From NCBI GenBank assembly GCA_001600875.1, contig BCLD01000013.1, forward strand, positions 720,166 to 780,826: a stretch of 60,661 nucleotides of DNA, in the 5' to 3' direction. Positions 1 through 10,406 of this stretch are shown piece by piece (positions within the stretch are counted from its first letter, which is position 1; each line of letters starts with the position of its first letter). The position numbers and the translations under genes are program-made. A model generated the notes under the pieces. That model made no database searches. It saw only the letters and a list, made by a program, of their open reading frames with translations, and was not told the origin of the DNA. The stretch is from Solicoccozyma terricola. Its lineage: Eukaryota; Basidiomycota; Tremellomycetes; Filobasidiales; Piskurozymaceae.

Positions 1-13
1 CCCCCCCCCCCCC
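1..13. repeat. Poly-C at contig left end
   Basis: The window opens with 13 C residues. The right end also stops in poly-C, so this is probably an assembly stop at a homopolymer and not a biological end such as a telomere; no telomeric repeat is visible. Confidence 0.85.
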
Positions 14-424
14 ACCCCACGCACACACAGCACCCCATATTCCATCCATCTCTAATCAACGGATCTCAATCCAAATGGATCAAAATCTCACAAGAAGGTT
101 TCGCAGGATGGACAGGAACGATGAATGATGGAGAAAAGGATTGGTTTACGGAAGGAGGTGGGAATGTGGATAGGATGGTTAGATTTCTTTGGAGTGTTGA
201 TGAGTTTGAATGTGCATGGGTGAGTTGAAGGGGTGGGGTGGGGAGGGGGAGGGGGGGGGGGGAAGTGGGAGGAAAACGTTGGAGAAAAAAGTGGATTTCT
301 GATGCTGGGTTTTACCTCCCCCCCCCCCCTCCCTCCCTCTCTTTCATTCCTGGGCTTGGTCAATCGTTTCCTTAGTTCGTGAACCCGCCTGTGAGTGCAT
401 CCGAGAACCATGTCCCTAAGCTGA

Positions 425-597
425 GCGTAGAGAAGAATATCGTCTTCCGCGAGCGTGGGCGAGATATATTGTCTCTTCTTCTGCGAGCGAAGCGAGCACT
501 ATCGTCCTGGGCGTAGAAAAGAATATCTTCTTCCGTGAGGGCAGTGAGCTATATTGTCTCATCGTCTGAGAGCGAAGCGAGCCTCATATCTCTGTGG
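425..597. repeat. Imperfect tandem repeat, two units of about 86 bp
   Basis: A unit beginning GCGTAGAGAAGAATAT at 425 recurs as GCGTAGAAAAGAATAT at 511. Both units end in the block AGCGAAGCGAGC (486-497 and 571-582), and both contain an ATATTGTCTC block. The two units are clearly related but have diverged by many substitutions. No gene assignment is possible for this segment. The stretch from 14 to about 960 is otherwise low complexity (GA-rich, C-rich) and I see no supportable gene in it. Confidence 0.7.
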
Positions 598-648
598 AAC
601 GAAAGACCATTGACACACGTACACACACGCATTTTCCCCAATCCGTCT

Positions 649-649
<1 letters not shown>

Positions 650-689
<40 letters not shown>
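650..689. repeat. Poly-C tract, 40 nt
   Basis: Forty consecutive C residues. Proline-rich (or glycine-rich, on the other strand) open frames crossing it are artefacts of the homopolymer. Confidence 0.95.
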
Positions 690-692
<3 letters not shown>

Positions 693-1483
693 CTCTTCCT
701 CGTATCTGGGAAACCACACACACATATATGCACAAACCTCTTCCTCGCTGATACCAACACTGGCAATCTCCCTACCGTACCAACTGACAACCCGGGATTC
801 GGTCCAAACAGCGCCTTCAATCCGTTCGTGGTCTTTCTCACTTCCACGTTTTTGCTCGTCTCAAAACGGAAGAGGAGAAAGAGAAGGAGAAGAGAAAAAG
901 GAAAGAGAAAGAGGGTGGGACAGAGAAAGATAGAGTTGAGTAGGTGATTGTGAGTATCGAGTACGCAAACACTCTTTGGGCGTTACCTCATGGAAGCGTT
1001 CGTAAAGATCCCCCCCCTCCCCCCCTGCTTCGGCATGGATGTCTTCGTGTGTCGCCTAGATATCACACATCGGTTTTAGTAGATGAGCATGTTGCATGAT
1101 TTTGGGAGATGTTTGAGTGTGGTTGGTAGCATTGGAGTGGTTTGTGATTAGTTCGACTCGAATGGGACATTGTGATCGTATCGGCATTGGGAAAGTTAAA
1201 AGCCCATCCCGGTTCTGAATGTGAGGAAAATGCGAAATAATACGAATACAACGTTATTACATTGAGATCCTATGGGGAAACCCCACCCCACCCCCCGGGC
1301 GCCACGCAGGCGGATGATAACAATTCTGTTTACCTTCCTTCCGCCATCCACCCATCACAGTTTTGCTCTCATACCTCCATCATCTTTCATCCCTGCCCCC
1401 CCATTCCTATCTCCTCCCATCTGATTCACCCCTCCCCTCCCATCGATAGGCCAAATCGAAGCTGGATGCCAATCTCGTTTCAC

Positions 1484-1768
1484 GTTTAACCACTGTTCAA
1501 CCCATGCTCCTTCCTTTTCACAGCCTTGAGTCGATGGTCCCGTCCCTGTTCCCGCTCCTCGTTGTCCAGTGGTACCAGACGATGTTGTATGTATTCTTCG
1601 TTGGATATGTGGTAATGAAGCGAATAGAGATGCAGGGTGGGTGGTTGTGGAGTTGTAGGTCGTGTTTTGGGTATGGGTGGGTGAGGTGGATGCGGCGGGT
1701 GAGGTCGAGGAGGGAGTGGGTGCGGTTGGGCGATGAAGGTTGGAGAATGGAGACGAAGCAGCGAGCAT
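1484..1768 (-). CDS. Possible first exon of a mitochondrial-targeted protein
   Basis: A minus-strand open frame starts at an ATG at 1768. Its N-terminus is rich in S, T, P and A with few acidic residues, and then contains LPHIQRRIHTTSSG, which resembles a mitochondrial presequence cleavage region (arginines followed by HTTSS). The frame continues to a possible donor near 1483 after the residues VEQWLN. Lower-coordinate minus-strand sequence contains exon-like pieces (for example one ending near 985 with DLYERFHE before GTAACG, and one around 750-850 after a long pyrimidine tract), but I could not join them into a recognisable protein. The start lies about 200 bp from the divergent methyltransferase gene, which would suit a shared promoter. 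The function is not recognised; the targeting call is an inference from composition. Confidence 0.35.
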
Positions 1769-1965
1769 GATGGTATATGTGATTGATTGACTGGTTGACT
1801 GTGTGGGTGGGTGGGTGGTGTGAGGATATGACGGTGAGGATGTGTGTGAGGATGTTTTCCGGTTAAGCAAACAATTGAACGATGATGACGTAATATTCAT
1901 TGTTCCTGAGCAACCTCCACTTCCACATCCATCCATCTCTTCTCGTCCATTATCAACACCCAACC

Positions 1966-3175
1966 ATGCTCACCCAGCCCATCGCTCACCATGTAGAAGA
2001 TATCTTCCAAGACGCCTCCGCAGTGCTCTTTGGGACCGAAGGTATCCTAGATATACCGTCAGAGGTCCGATATGGCCCTGTAACCAGTCGAATAGTAGCG
2101 GTGTATTCCCCTTCTTCTCCTTGAGGCCGGTTAGAACTGACGCGAGGACATATCATACAGCCGGACAAAGATGGGAAGGCGGGGATTGTACTTGCAGATC
2201 AGATATTCAACAGTGGCCTGGTGAGTGTTAATACATCAGAGGGGAGAGGTCGCTACGAGTTGATGTTGATCCAAAAGGTAATGGCAGAATGGGTAGAGCT
2301 AGGAAGGGTAGAATTCAAGGGACAACATAGTGAGTCCATCCAGTGTCTTGATAATTCATTCCTGAAACCACTGACAACAAGGTCGCAACTCATAGTTCTG
2401 GAACTCGGAGCATCAACATCATTACCTTCGTTATTAGCTGCTACATCTGAACACCCACCTTCATTCGTCTTGACCACAGATTATCCTGATGAAGCTATCA
2501 TTACGTGAGGTCCTTACAGGCTACACAACATCCTAGATGATTAGATCTCTGATCGATAGTCGGTGATAGTAACCTGAAGCGGAATATTGAACGGAATCAA
2601 GTTGTCCTTCGATGTCCAGTGAGTATTAACGAGACGGGGGATCTTCTTTCTCAACCAACGCTGATCTGAAACTTTCGAGTATTCAAGGTATCTTATCAAG
2701 GCTACAAATGGGGCGACGACGTATCACCATTACTGTAAGACTCACCATTGCCCCATCCCCCCTACATCTAAAAAAAAAAACCCCCTTTCATCTGACGTCC
2801 CAATCCCATGTATGCAGTTCCGTAATCCCACCACCCCACACCCATTTCTCAATCATCATCCTCTCCGACCTCCTATGGCTTCACTCCGAACACCTCTCTC
2901 TCCTGTACACCATCTCTCACACCCTCTCCCCTGATGGAATCGTATACATAACAGCAGGTCATTACTCTCACCGACATGTCATAAATTCATTCTTCAACCA
3001 AGCTCGAGAAATGGGGTTTGAATGGGAGGAAGTGGAAGTGGGGGAGATATGGGAGGGGAAAATGAAGGTTTGGGTTGGGGAAGGGAGAGAAGGGGAGTTG
3101 GGCGTTAGGAAGGGGCACGTTTGGGGGTTTAGAATGTGGTGGAGAGGGAGAGGGAGAGGGAGAGATGGGGGGTAA
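1966..3175 (+). CDS. EFM7/NNT1-type class I methyltransferase
   Basis: Likely an S-adenosylmethionine-dependent protein methyltransferase of the nicotinamide-N-methyltransferase-like (EFM7/METTL21-related) group, which modify translation factors such as eEF1A. The gene is split by short introns. The visible pieces, in order, are an N-terminal exon beginning MLTQPIAHHVEDIF, an exon ending ADQIFNSGL, then MAEWVELGRV, then the SAM-binding motif I VLELGASTSLPSLLA, the motif TTDYPDEAI, an asparagine-rich helix piece NLKRNIERN, and SDLLWLHSEHLSLL. The C-terminal exon has TAGHYSHRHVINSFF and ends in a G/R-rich tail. The order and spacing of VLELGA, TTDYPD and SDLLW match the family. Several donors and acceptors are clear (for example GTGAGT after FNSGL), but the second intron set is not fully resolved. 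The substrate cannot be read from the sequence. Confidence 0.65.
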
Positions 3176-3990
3176 TGCCTCTTTTGGCATTGGTGGTTAT
3201 AGGACTAGGAGCTCATTAGAAGGATGAAGACCTCAGGTTGGCTTGTGAACCGGTCAGTCACCTGCAGAATCATGGACTATCGACGGCAGCTAGAAACGAT
3301 TTTTTTCTCACCTCATTCCTATGGCTGTGGCAAAAGATACCTTGCTCGCTGTTATCAGTGTTACCCTCACTATAGCCTCGATACGCTGGGCATTTTGCCG
3401 CCGGTGTCACAATCAGTGGGCTTTTCGTTCGCAACAGTCAAAGACCCCTCATAGGCTGTTTCACTTGATTTCGAGCCACAAATCGAACTCGAACTCGAAT
3501 TGAGTGAACGCCGATGCCTTCAAGTGGGAGATCACCTGCGAGGAGGGGCGGATAACAAACATGAATGTGATTGCAATGGAGGCTGCCGCCGCTGGACCAT
3601 ATGCCTGGTGAAATGATGTCGAGTTACATCCACATTGGCCAAAGTAAAGGCAGGAGGTAAAGTACAACCAGGTCCACAAAGCTTCCAGTTTCGTACCTGC
3701 ATGTTCTGCTTTCACGAAGAAATGCAGTTTCATAAGCGCCCCCCTGAAACGAGACGTTGCGAGTACTTTTTGCCTCTGGTCATGCCATCTAGCATATCCG
3801 TCAACTCATGATCTTAAGCCAAGCCCCGCAATCGGCACATCCGTCACCGGCGTCATGTTTGAGCCAGCCTAGACTGCCTTTCCACACGAAGAAAGGGAAA
3901 ATGTCATCATTACCTGCCTTTGTCCCTCAAGAATGGGTACACGACTAGCCAACCACTGAATGCGCTCCTCTTGACCACTAACATTCAACC
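3176..3990. other. Intergenic stretch without a supported gene
   Basis: About 0.8 kb between the methyltransferase and the PGAP4-like gene. Short open frames exist on both strands: a 90-codon minus frame at 3461-3733 and a plus frame from 3321 with a hydrophobic N-terminus. Neither resembles a known family nor shows convincing splice or start context. It probably contains the 3' end of the upstream transcript and the promoter of the downstream gene. Confidence 0.5.
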
Positions 3991-5277
3991 ATGCGCCTCT
4001 ACCCTCGCTGTTCCTTCCTCAGCCTCTGGATTTCTTCCATCTTCATATGGATCTCCCTGCTTTACCTGAGATGCTACATCAATAACACATCTCTATGGCG
4101 ACCTATTGGATGGCGTCGTTATACCTACAGTGAAGGCATCTCAACCGAATCTGAGCAGTGGTTCAACACACAGACAACAGAAGTGGTAGAACAGCGCTTT
4201 GGTCAAAGAGGTGTGGGGGATGGGAAAGAGCCAGAGATCTGTGTTGGTGTGACAACAAAGATTAGATCAAATGGAGTAGATTATCTACCGGCACTAGTTG
4301 GATCTCTATTCAAGGACCTGGAGCCAGAGGATAGAGACAGAATGGTGTTTATACCATTCTTTCTGGACCCAAACTACCTCGACTCGCCATCATATCAGAC
4401 CTTGGCAAAACTCAAACTAGCAGATCAACTTGTAACACCTCTTACGAACATTAAAAGTGCGAAGGACCGCAAGTGGAAGGCACGGTATGAAGAAGCAAAG
4501 AGCATGCCCATAGCTTGGGGTCGTGAAGAAAGACGAGAAAACCTGGATTTCAGCTTCCTCATGGACCAGTGTCTGGGAACTCGAGCAAAGTACATCCTAC
4601 TACTTGAAGATGACACAGTGGCGAGGGGTGATTGGTTACACCAGATTCTGCAAGGTACAATCCCCTCGATAGAGGCAGAAGCACCTGAAGACTGGTTATA
4701 CAGTCTCCCCTTCCTTGCTAGTGCAAGCTTTGGCTGGGAATTGAAGGATGTTTGGAATTTACCTGTGGTTGCGGGAATCATCACTGTCTATCTGATTGCT
4801 GTGTTGGCCCTAAGTGGGTGGAAGTCATCTCAAGGAAAGAATGGCAATCTCAATCTGCCACAATCGATCAATTACAATCAGGGACTATCTAAACGCAAGT
4901 ATTTCCGGTGGTATCTGCTGCTGGTCCCGCTAGCAGTCATTCCTCACATTGCAATCTTCTTTGTTCAAGGAAAGGTTGCAGCAGTTCCTGTTCCAGCTGG
5001 CCTATCTGTGGACCACCATTGGAGAGGTTGCGGTGCTCAAGCAATACTCTTCAACCGAGAAAATGCTCAAGATTGCCAGCAAGTAATTCTTGATGTTGGG
5101 GGTTCTGATAACAAGGAATGGTCTATTCACAAGTACAGCAAGATTACAAACCGGCCAGTACTGCTGTGGCAGCCTTCGTTATTCCAGCATACTGGAACAA
5201 TTACATCAAAACCAATGTATCATCCAGATCCACTACGCATAAACCGGAATTATGATTTTGAGTGGGCTTGGCACTGA
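3991..5277 (+). CDS. PGAP4-like GPI-anchor glycosyltransferase (GT-A fold with inserted membrane hairpin)
   Basis: A single-exon 428-residue protein. Membrane segments are predicted at about residues 8-26 (signal anchor), 257-276 and 307-326. A GT-A type acidic motif, LLLEDDTVARGDW, lies at about 203-215 (EDD at 206-208), and conserved-looking C-terminal motifs RGCGAQAILFNRE (345-357) and QPSLFQHTG (394-402) follow the second hairpin helix. A glycosyltransferase domain interrupted by a tandem transmembrane pair after the EDD motif is the architecture described for PGAP4/TMEM246, the Golgi enzyme that adds a GalNAc side chain to GPI anchors. By homology this protein would act on GPI glycans or a related luminal acceptor in the Golgi. 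The sugar donor and acceptor in this fungus are unknown. It is intronless in an intron-rich neighbourhood. The ATG is the first in frame after a plausible leader, and the hydrophobic anchor follows immediately. Confidence 0.8.
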   Translation: MRLYPRCSFLSLWISSIFIWISLLYLRCYINNTSLWRPIGWRRYTYSEGISTESEQWFNTQTTEVVEQRFGQRGVGDGKEPEICVGVTTKIRSNGVDYLPALVGSLFKDLEPEDRDRMVFIPFFLDPNYLDSPSYQTLAKLKLADQLVTPLTNIKSAKDRKWKARYEEAKSMPIAWGREERRENLDFSFLMDQCLGTRAKYILLLEDDTVARGDWLHQILQGTIPSIEAEAPEDWLYSLPFLASASFGWELKDVWNLPVVAGIITVYLIAVLALSGWKSSQGKNGNLNLPQSINYNQGLSKRKYFRWYLLLVPLAVIPHIAIFFVQGKVAAVPVPAGLSVDHHWRGCGAQAILFNRENAQDCQQVILDVGGSDNKEWSIHKYSKITNRPVLLWQPSLFQHTGTITSKPMYHPDPLRINRNYDFEWAWH

Positions 5278-6212
5278 GGAGAATGTATGTCTGTCGTCAC
5301 TCACGTTGGTATCATTGCGTGGTTTTCGGCTACTGTCATGCAGAATGAATGAATATTAGACATACATACCATGACGCGCTCGGTCTAAGAGGTCGTGTTT
5401 CTACTCGTGTCAAGAACGAACGTGCTCATCAAGAGCCACATATCAATGAAGCACCTACCTTCCGACTGACTTGGGGAACTTCCCAACCCCTCGGTAATAT
5501 CAAGTGTCTGACAGGTGGCAGAGAACACACACACATGCATCGTGAGAACGCGGCGGCGTATCACAAATCGCACATTCCCATCTCTAGCCCGACTCCGATC
5601 CAAGGGCTATCTATCTCCTCTCAACACTTGCACCGCCTTTCGCCTGTACGCCCCTTTGCCGACCCGTCGATCCATCCGGTTCAAACGGATTTGAGAAAGG
5701 ATCGTCATAACGCCCATGGGCTGAAGGACCGACGTCTCGGAATGTTCCCCAATTTCCAGGCGTTTATATGCCGATCTTTGTGAATGCACCTACGCTTCTC
5801 TCGCCAACTGCGAGTGCTCACCGTTTTAGGCGAAACACCCGACGAGCCGTAAAAGTCGTGGTCATGTCTCGTCCTGTCCCGTTGCTTTCTCTATATAATA
5901 CCCGGCCAGCTCAGTCGATCTTTGAAATAGTCACCCGGAATCACATCCCGTAATCATACCACCACTCTCTCCCACCCCACTTTCCCCAAGTATTTCCCTA
6001 TCACAATCCCACCCAGCCTTACATGAGCTTGCAGAAATCAGTGCTTCCTTCTGTTTCTTCCACAATTCTTTTCGATCAAGCTCAATCGCAAAGAGACTAT
6101 CAGAGGTCCGAGTCGTAGGTGAGCGAGTGAATGATCCTCTCCACCTATGGAGGGAGAGGTCCTGCGCGGTGCCTGACGTCTATATTCGCCACCCATTCCC
6201 CGACCAGCAATA
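5278..6212. other. Intergenic stretch; no supported gene
   Basis: About 0.9 kb. An open frame at 5349-5783 has no family resemblance, no plausible splice context and composition unlike its neighbours. The downstream half is probably the promoter of the next gene and contains a TATA-like element near 5892. Confidence 0.5.
5892..5899 (+). promoter_or_regulatory. TATA-like element
   Basis: TATATAAT in the context CTCTATATAATACCC, about 315 bp upstream of the start at 6213. The position would imply a long leader, so its assignment to that gene is tentative. Confidence 0.25.
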
Positions 6213-7138
6213 ATGACACTATACGCGACATTCAACGACCTCCTTCGAGCTGCGACTCACATCTCATCGTTGCTCTCTGCTTATGCATGTGAGCAGGAAG
6301 GGTTCTACGAAGGACACGGAATTCCACATGCGTTTGGTGGCGGATGGCAAGTCGCCGTGTTAGGTGGGGTTGGCAGTGAGGTGAGCGTTTCCGACAAGCA
6401 TATTGTCCTGTAGCTGTCCTGATCATTATCCACTATACGCCAGGAAATCATCTGCATGACAAGAGCATCCAATCGTCACCTCCGTCAAGCTCTCGCCCCT
6501 AACCAAGTCTCCTTGTCTACGTCTCCATCGGCTTGTTCACCCATGGAATCCACCGTCTTCTCTCTGGACTCATACGAAGATCCATCTCTTCCTCGTCTCG
6601 AGTTGCATGCTCATCCGAAGAGTGGAGTACCGATGACGGTTATTGTTCATCCTGCACCCGGCACTTCCGACAGTGGGAAGAGTATCCGTGTGGATATGCT
6701 TCAGGCTGGAGAGTAGGTTCAATTCATCGAGAGGAACGGAGAAATAGAACTAATACGAACCGTCCTGAAAATTTCTACAGGTATGGTCCTCGCCACCTTC
6801 ACAAAATGATGTCCCCACCGCTTCTCATGAGGATCTACGATCTTCCATTTCTCAACCCTACCGAATGGATCAGAGCTAAAGTCAAGAGGCTAGCTGATTC
6901 GGACATGGATGATGTCGCTTGGATGGTAGGTGCATGGGAATGGTATGCATGTCCGAATTTTCGGAGAACTCGCTGACATACAACCAATGTTCTCCACTAG
7001 CTCTGCAGCTACAACAACGAGTTGAACCCTAATCGTCTTCCTCTCGAGGAAATGGAGGACTTTGTGGAAGGTCATAACGGTTACGATGTCATTGAGACGT
7101 GGGAGAATTTCAAGGTGTACTGGGGGATGCGTGGGTGA
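6213..7138 (+). CDS. Nucleotidyltransferase-fold-like protein, probably catalytically degenerate
   Basis: Four exons can be joined in frame: 6213-6380, 6444-6712, 6781-6925 and 7001-7138, using GTGAGC, GTAGGT and GTAGGT donors and AG acceptors, with codon phases that agree. The product has an N-terminal helix followed by IPHAFGGGWQVAVLGG, which looks like the glycine-rich HAFIGG.A..LLG start of fungal MNT/AbiEii-like nucleotidyltransferases. Further on come a strand with RVDMLQAGE and a C-terminal helical segment with WIRAKVKRLADSDMDDVAWM, matching the usual late KIKR...SDIxDIxxLL pattern. The family's catalytic acidic pair (T-x-D-I-D) would fall where this protein has SEEIICM, so catalysis may be lost. 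It could be an inactive member or a different fold. The biological role is unknown. Confidence 0.5.
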
Positions 7139-7313
7139 TATTGTGCTTGTCACCTTGGACATGACTTCCGACTATGAGCAATTGCGTTTCATCCATCTCC
7201 GTTGCCATGAAAGGATGTTATCCCGTAACGAGGAGAAATATCGAGAGTTTATTTTGCTACCCCGCTGAACGATCAACAATCCAGTTCAGCAACGCAATCA
7301 ATAATTATTTACG

Positions 7314-8067
7314 ATGAATCCACCATGGGCGACAGGTTCGGGGATGGGCTTTGATGGCACTGGTCCTTTAGTCCCCTTTGGAAAGTGGAGTGAAGGCCAG
7401 AAGAGGGAGGTGAGGAGAAGGCGAAGAGGGTCTGGAAATGTCACTCACTCCGCTGATCGCCATGATACCAGCCGACCCGAATCCCTGGGTTTGAGATGCA
7501 TTATGGAGCGTATCATACGTTGTAAGTGGGGTAATTCCAACCTCTCTCATTAGACGAGCGCTGACAACCTCTCCTCACACCAGGACCAAAGGAGTTTTGT
7601 AAGGGTTGGGTCTGCATAAGTCAGTGGCGAATCAGCACCTGATGCCTTTTCGCATAGCCTTCCAGCTGGAAGTCTATTACCAGGAGGAGCCAACTTTGCT
7701 CAGCAGGCGGTGAGCGTGGGATGTCTCTTGAAGGTCAAGGGGTCGGAGAATTAAAACATGTTCTTCCGATTCACGAATAGGTCATCGACTTTCCACTTCA
7801 TTTCCCCAAGGGTGAGTGATGAGCAAACTTTCCATCTGACGTAGGCCGTGTCAACTCATCCGCCAGTTCTCTTCGTAGATACGATCTGCCCCGGCGGTAT
7901 CATGGTCCCAGTAAGCTGACGCTGGCGCCTTCGGCCCGATTGCCCCCCAGTGCTCATGATCTAACCAACCCCATCTCCAGGTCATTGTGAGGAAGAAGGA
8001 GGAGAAAAAGGCAGCGGCGGCGGCGGCATCGAAGCCATGGTACAAACAAGACTGTCCCATCATGTAA
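7314..8067 (+). CDS. Small CaaX-box protein, paralogue of the gene at 12131
   Basis: Seven exons join cleanly: 7314-7409, 7472-7521, 7584-7598 (15 nt), 7658-7709, 7781-7811, 7867-7910 and 7981-8067. The predicted protein is about 124 residues. It contains the core EMHYGAYHTLTKGVFLPAGS, then LLPGGANFAQQAVIDFPLHF, then ICPGGIMVP, a short K/E stretch, a run of alanines, and the C-terminus WYKQDCPIM. The last four residues CPIM fit a CaaX prenylation box (methionine at X favours farnesylation in known enzymes). The core aligns with the protein encoded at 12131-12902, including two intron positions and the 15-nt microexon. I do not recognise the family. Membrane attachment by prenylation is an inference from the C-terminus; proline at a1 makes it less certain than in the paralogue. 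Confidence 0.6.
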
Positions 8068-8189
8068 GGAAATGTAAGGAAAAAAAATCACTACGGAGTT
8101 TTCCACCCCCCCCTTCTCTTTTTTTCTTCTTTTCTTCGCATATATGCAATAAAAGAATTTTTCCGAGGTCAAATTATACAAGCCATTCC

Positions 8190-10176
8190 TTACGCCGTCG
8201 CAGTTCCCAATACCCTCAGCGTACGATCCATACCACTGACTACGATACTACCTCCAAGTGGAGTGAATCTCGCGGCTGTTAATTCTCCAGCGTTGTCATC
8301 GAACTTGAGTAGCTCCTCCCATGATTTATTAGCGTAGACACGGAGATCGGTACCAGCTACGGAAAGGAATTGAGCTGAAGCGTCGAAACGAACTTCTGAA
8401 ACACGATTTTCAGCGGGTAGAGTCCAGGAAGACAATAAAGCTAGTTTTCGGAGATCAAAGACTTTGACGGTTGGAGTTGAAGCAGACGATGTGGCGAGAT
8501 AATAACCGTTTTCAGAGAACGACATTGAATTGATTGATTCACCTTGGTATCCATCGAGAGTACCGGCTAGAGATGAAGAATCACGAACATCCCATACGCG
8601 GATCGAGCCTGTTTTAGTACCACCTGCGTGAAGAATACCATCTGGGTGACCTGTGAACGACGAGTAAGAGAAGTCACCTTCGATACCAGCGATCGGAGAG
8701 TACGTTTTGACGGTGGTACGAGTTGTAAGATCGTGAAGAGACCAAGTCGAATCTGTAGACGCGGATGCTACTAATTTTCGAGATGGATGAATAGAGAACC
8801 CAACGATGTCTCCTTTTGCTCCTGCGAAATTATGAGCGAGTGACCATTTTCCAGAATCGATATCCGACCAGAGCTTTACGGTTTTATCAGCCGAGGAAGA
8901 GACTGCGGTGTTATCATCCACCCAAGCGACCTGTGTGATGGCTTTGGTATGACCCTTGAGCGTAGCCAAGGTCTTTTGAGACGGTAGATCAAAGACTTGA
9001 ACGGTCTTATCTGGTCCACCGGTGAGCGCGCGATTACCGTCAGCAGAGAGATCGAGAGCGGAGATTCCAGCAGGTTTAGTGGAGTGGAGGGATGTGATGG
9101 AGGTGGTTTGAACGTAGTTGCGTAGGGTATCGGAGTTGACGTAGCCGGTATGTGGCTTTCTCTTTTTACGGGTGGCAGAGAGGCTATAAGGTGCCGAGGG
9201 GGGTGGTTTCTCGTCAGCATGGAAACATCCCTCTCGAGCCACACACAAGCGAATCGGAAAAGCACTAACCTGGCGTGAGTAGCCGAAACAACCTCTTCGA
9301 TCTCTGCTGGAAGAGAGTTCTCCGCTGAAACTGTCTCTCCAGCTCCAACCTCCATCTCCACATCTCCACCTGCTCCATTCGCAGTAGGTGCGGTGTATCC
9401 AATTGTACTCTGAATAGTTGCGAGAGCTCTTATCCACCGCATAACAGCAACACAGTTCGTCAACGTCAGATTTTTCTTTTCCCTTCTGTTCATTACCCCC
9501 AACACACGGTTACTCACTGTCTAGCCTCATCCCTCTCCTTCAACAACCTCGCAATAGCTCTCGTAGCAGCATCTTCTCTATAAAGCGCATTAGCTAATTC
9601 TTGTCTTGCACTTCCGAATGCTTTTTTGATTTCAACGGATTCAAGCATGATGGAATCGTATTCGGATTGAAGAGCGGTGAGGAGGGATGGAATTGAGGTT
9701 TGAGTGGTTGGTCGAGGTGGAAGGGTGGATGGTTCTGTGTTGACGGAAGGGGGATGGGAGTGAGTGAGGGGGTTGTTTTTTTTTGAAGTATTTTCGGGAT
9801 GGGGGTTGATGGGGATGAGGAGGGGATAAGACGTACTGGCAATGACATCTATTAGATCTTCTTTAGTCAATCCTTCACCAGTAATTGGGTCTTTCCCATC
9901 TTGAGCTGGATAAAACAAAAACAAAAACAAAACCCCCCGCAAGAAACAAAAAGGGTAGTATCAGCGGACGAGGCACACACGCTACACAACGGTTTCCCGT
10001 GCCATATCGACGTACCGATGTATTTCTCTATCAGCTCCTTTTCATAGACGTGACCTGATTTTGTGGACACGACAGGGTGGAGAGGTGCAGCACCTGAGAC
10101 TGTGAGAATGAATTGCGAGAGATTAGCCCGGGGAACGATGGACGGGAGGGTCACACGTACTACCACAGAAGAACAT
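8190..10176 (-). CDS. PRP19: PRP19 pre-mRNA-processing factor (U-box E3 ubiquitin ligase)
   Basis: The core of the NineTeen complex, which ubiquitinates spliceosomal proteins and stabilises the active spliceosome. The start ATG at 10176 opens a tiny exon encoding MFFCG, which joins to an exon with SGAAPLHPVVSTKSGHVYEK, the U-box beginning (normally MFCAISGEVP..PVVS). Next come the second half of the U-box (DPITGEGLTKEDLIDV), then the coiled-coil tetramerisation region (TSIPSLLTALQSEYDSIMLE and AIARLLKERDEAR). A low-complexity linker and a long WD40 propeller follow, encoded mostly by the exon ending at 8190. The WD repeats carry typical GHT...W/SSADKTVKLW patterns. The total matches the roughly 500-residue family length. 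The gene is divergent from the zinc-finger gene at 10407, with about 230 bp between starts. One intron (around 9906-9950 on the plus strand) has an unusual G-run/T-run 3' tract. Confidence 0.93.
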
Positions 10177-10406
10177 GGTGATGGTGTCACTGTGTTCTGT
10201 ATGATGAGGTGGTGGTGGTGGTTGAAGTGATGGACTGGACTGGACTGACGAGGGGATGGTTGTTGCAAGAGCGACGAGACGAGGAGGGAGGGGCGGGGGA
10301 TGGATTCTCACGGTGGACACATTCTCATCCAACCATCCAACCACCTCCACCAAAGATACATCCATCCATCCATCCACCTACATCCCACCCGGCACCCCCC
10401 ACCACC

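Noticed and set aside
535..947. Proline-rich open frames crossing the poly-C tract
   Set aside because: They exist only because CCC codons cannot be stops; no start context, splice sites or family resemblance support them.
1842..2231. Plus-strand open frame of 129 codons
   Set aside because: It is out of frame with the methyltransferase exons in the same region and has no recognisable motif.
6541..6976. 147-codon plus frame at 6533-6976
   Set aside because: It is an alternative frame through exon 2, intron 2 and exon 3 of the nucleotidyltransferase-like gene and lacks family motifs.
8876..9517. 213-codon minus frame overlapping PRP19
   Set aside because: Its first part is a PRP19 exon (MRWIRALATI...), but the remainder is an out-of-frame reading of the WD40 exon.
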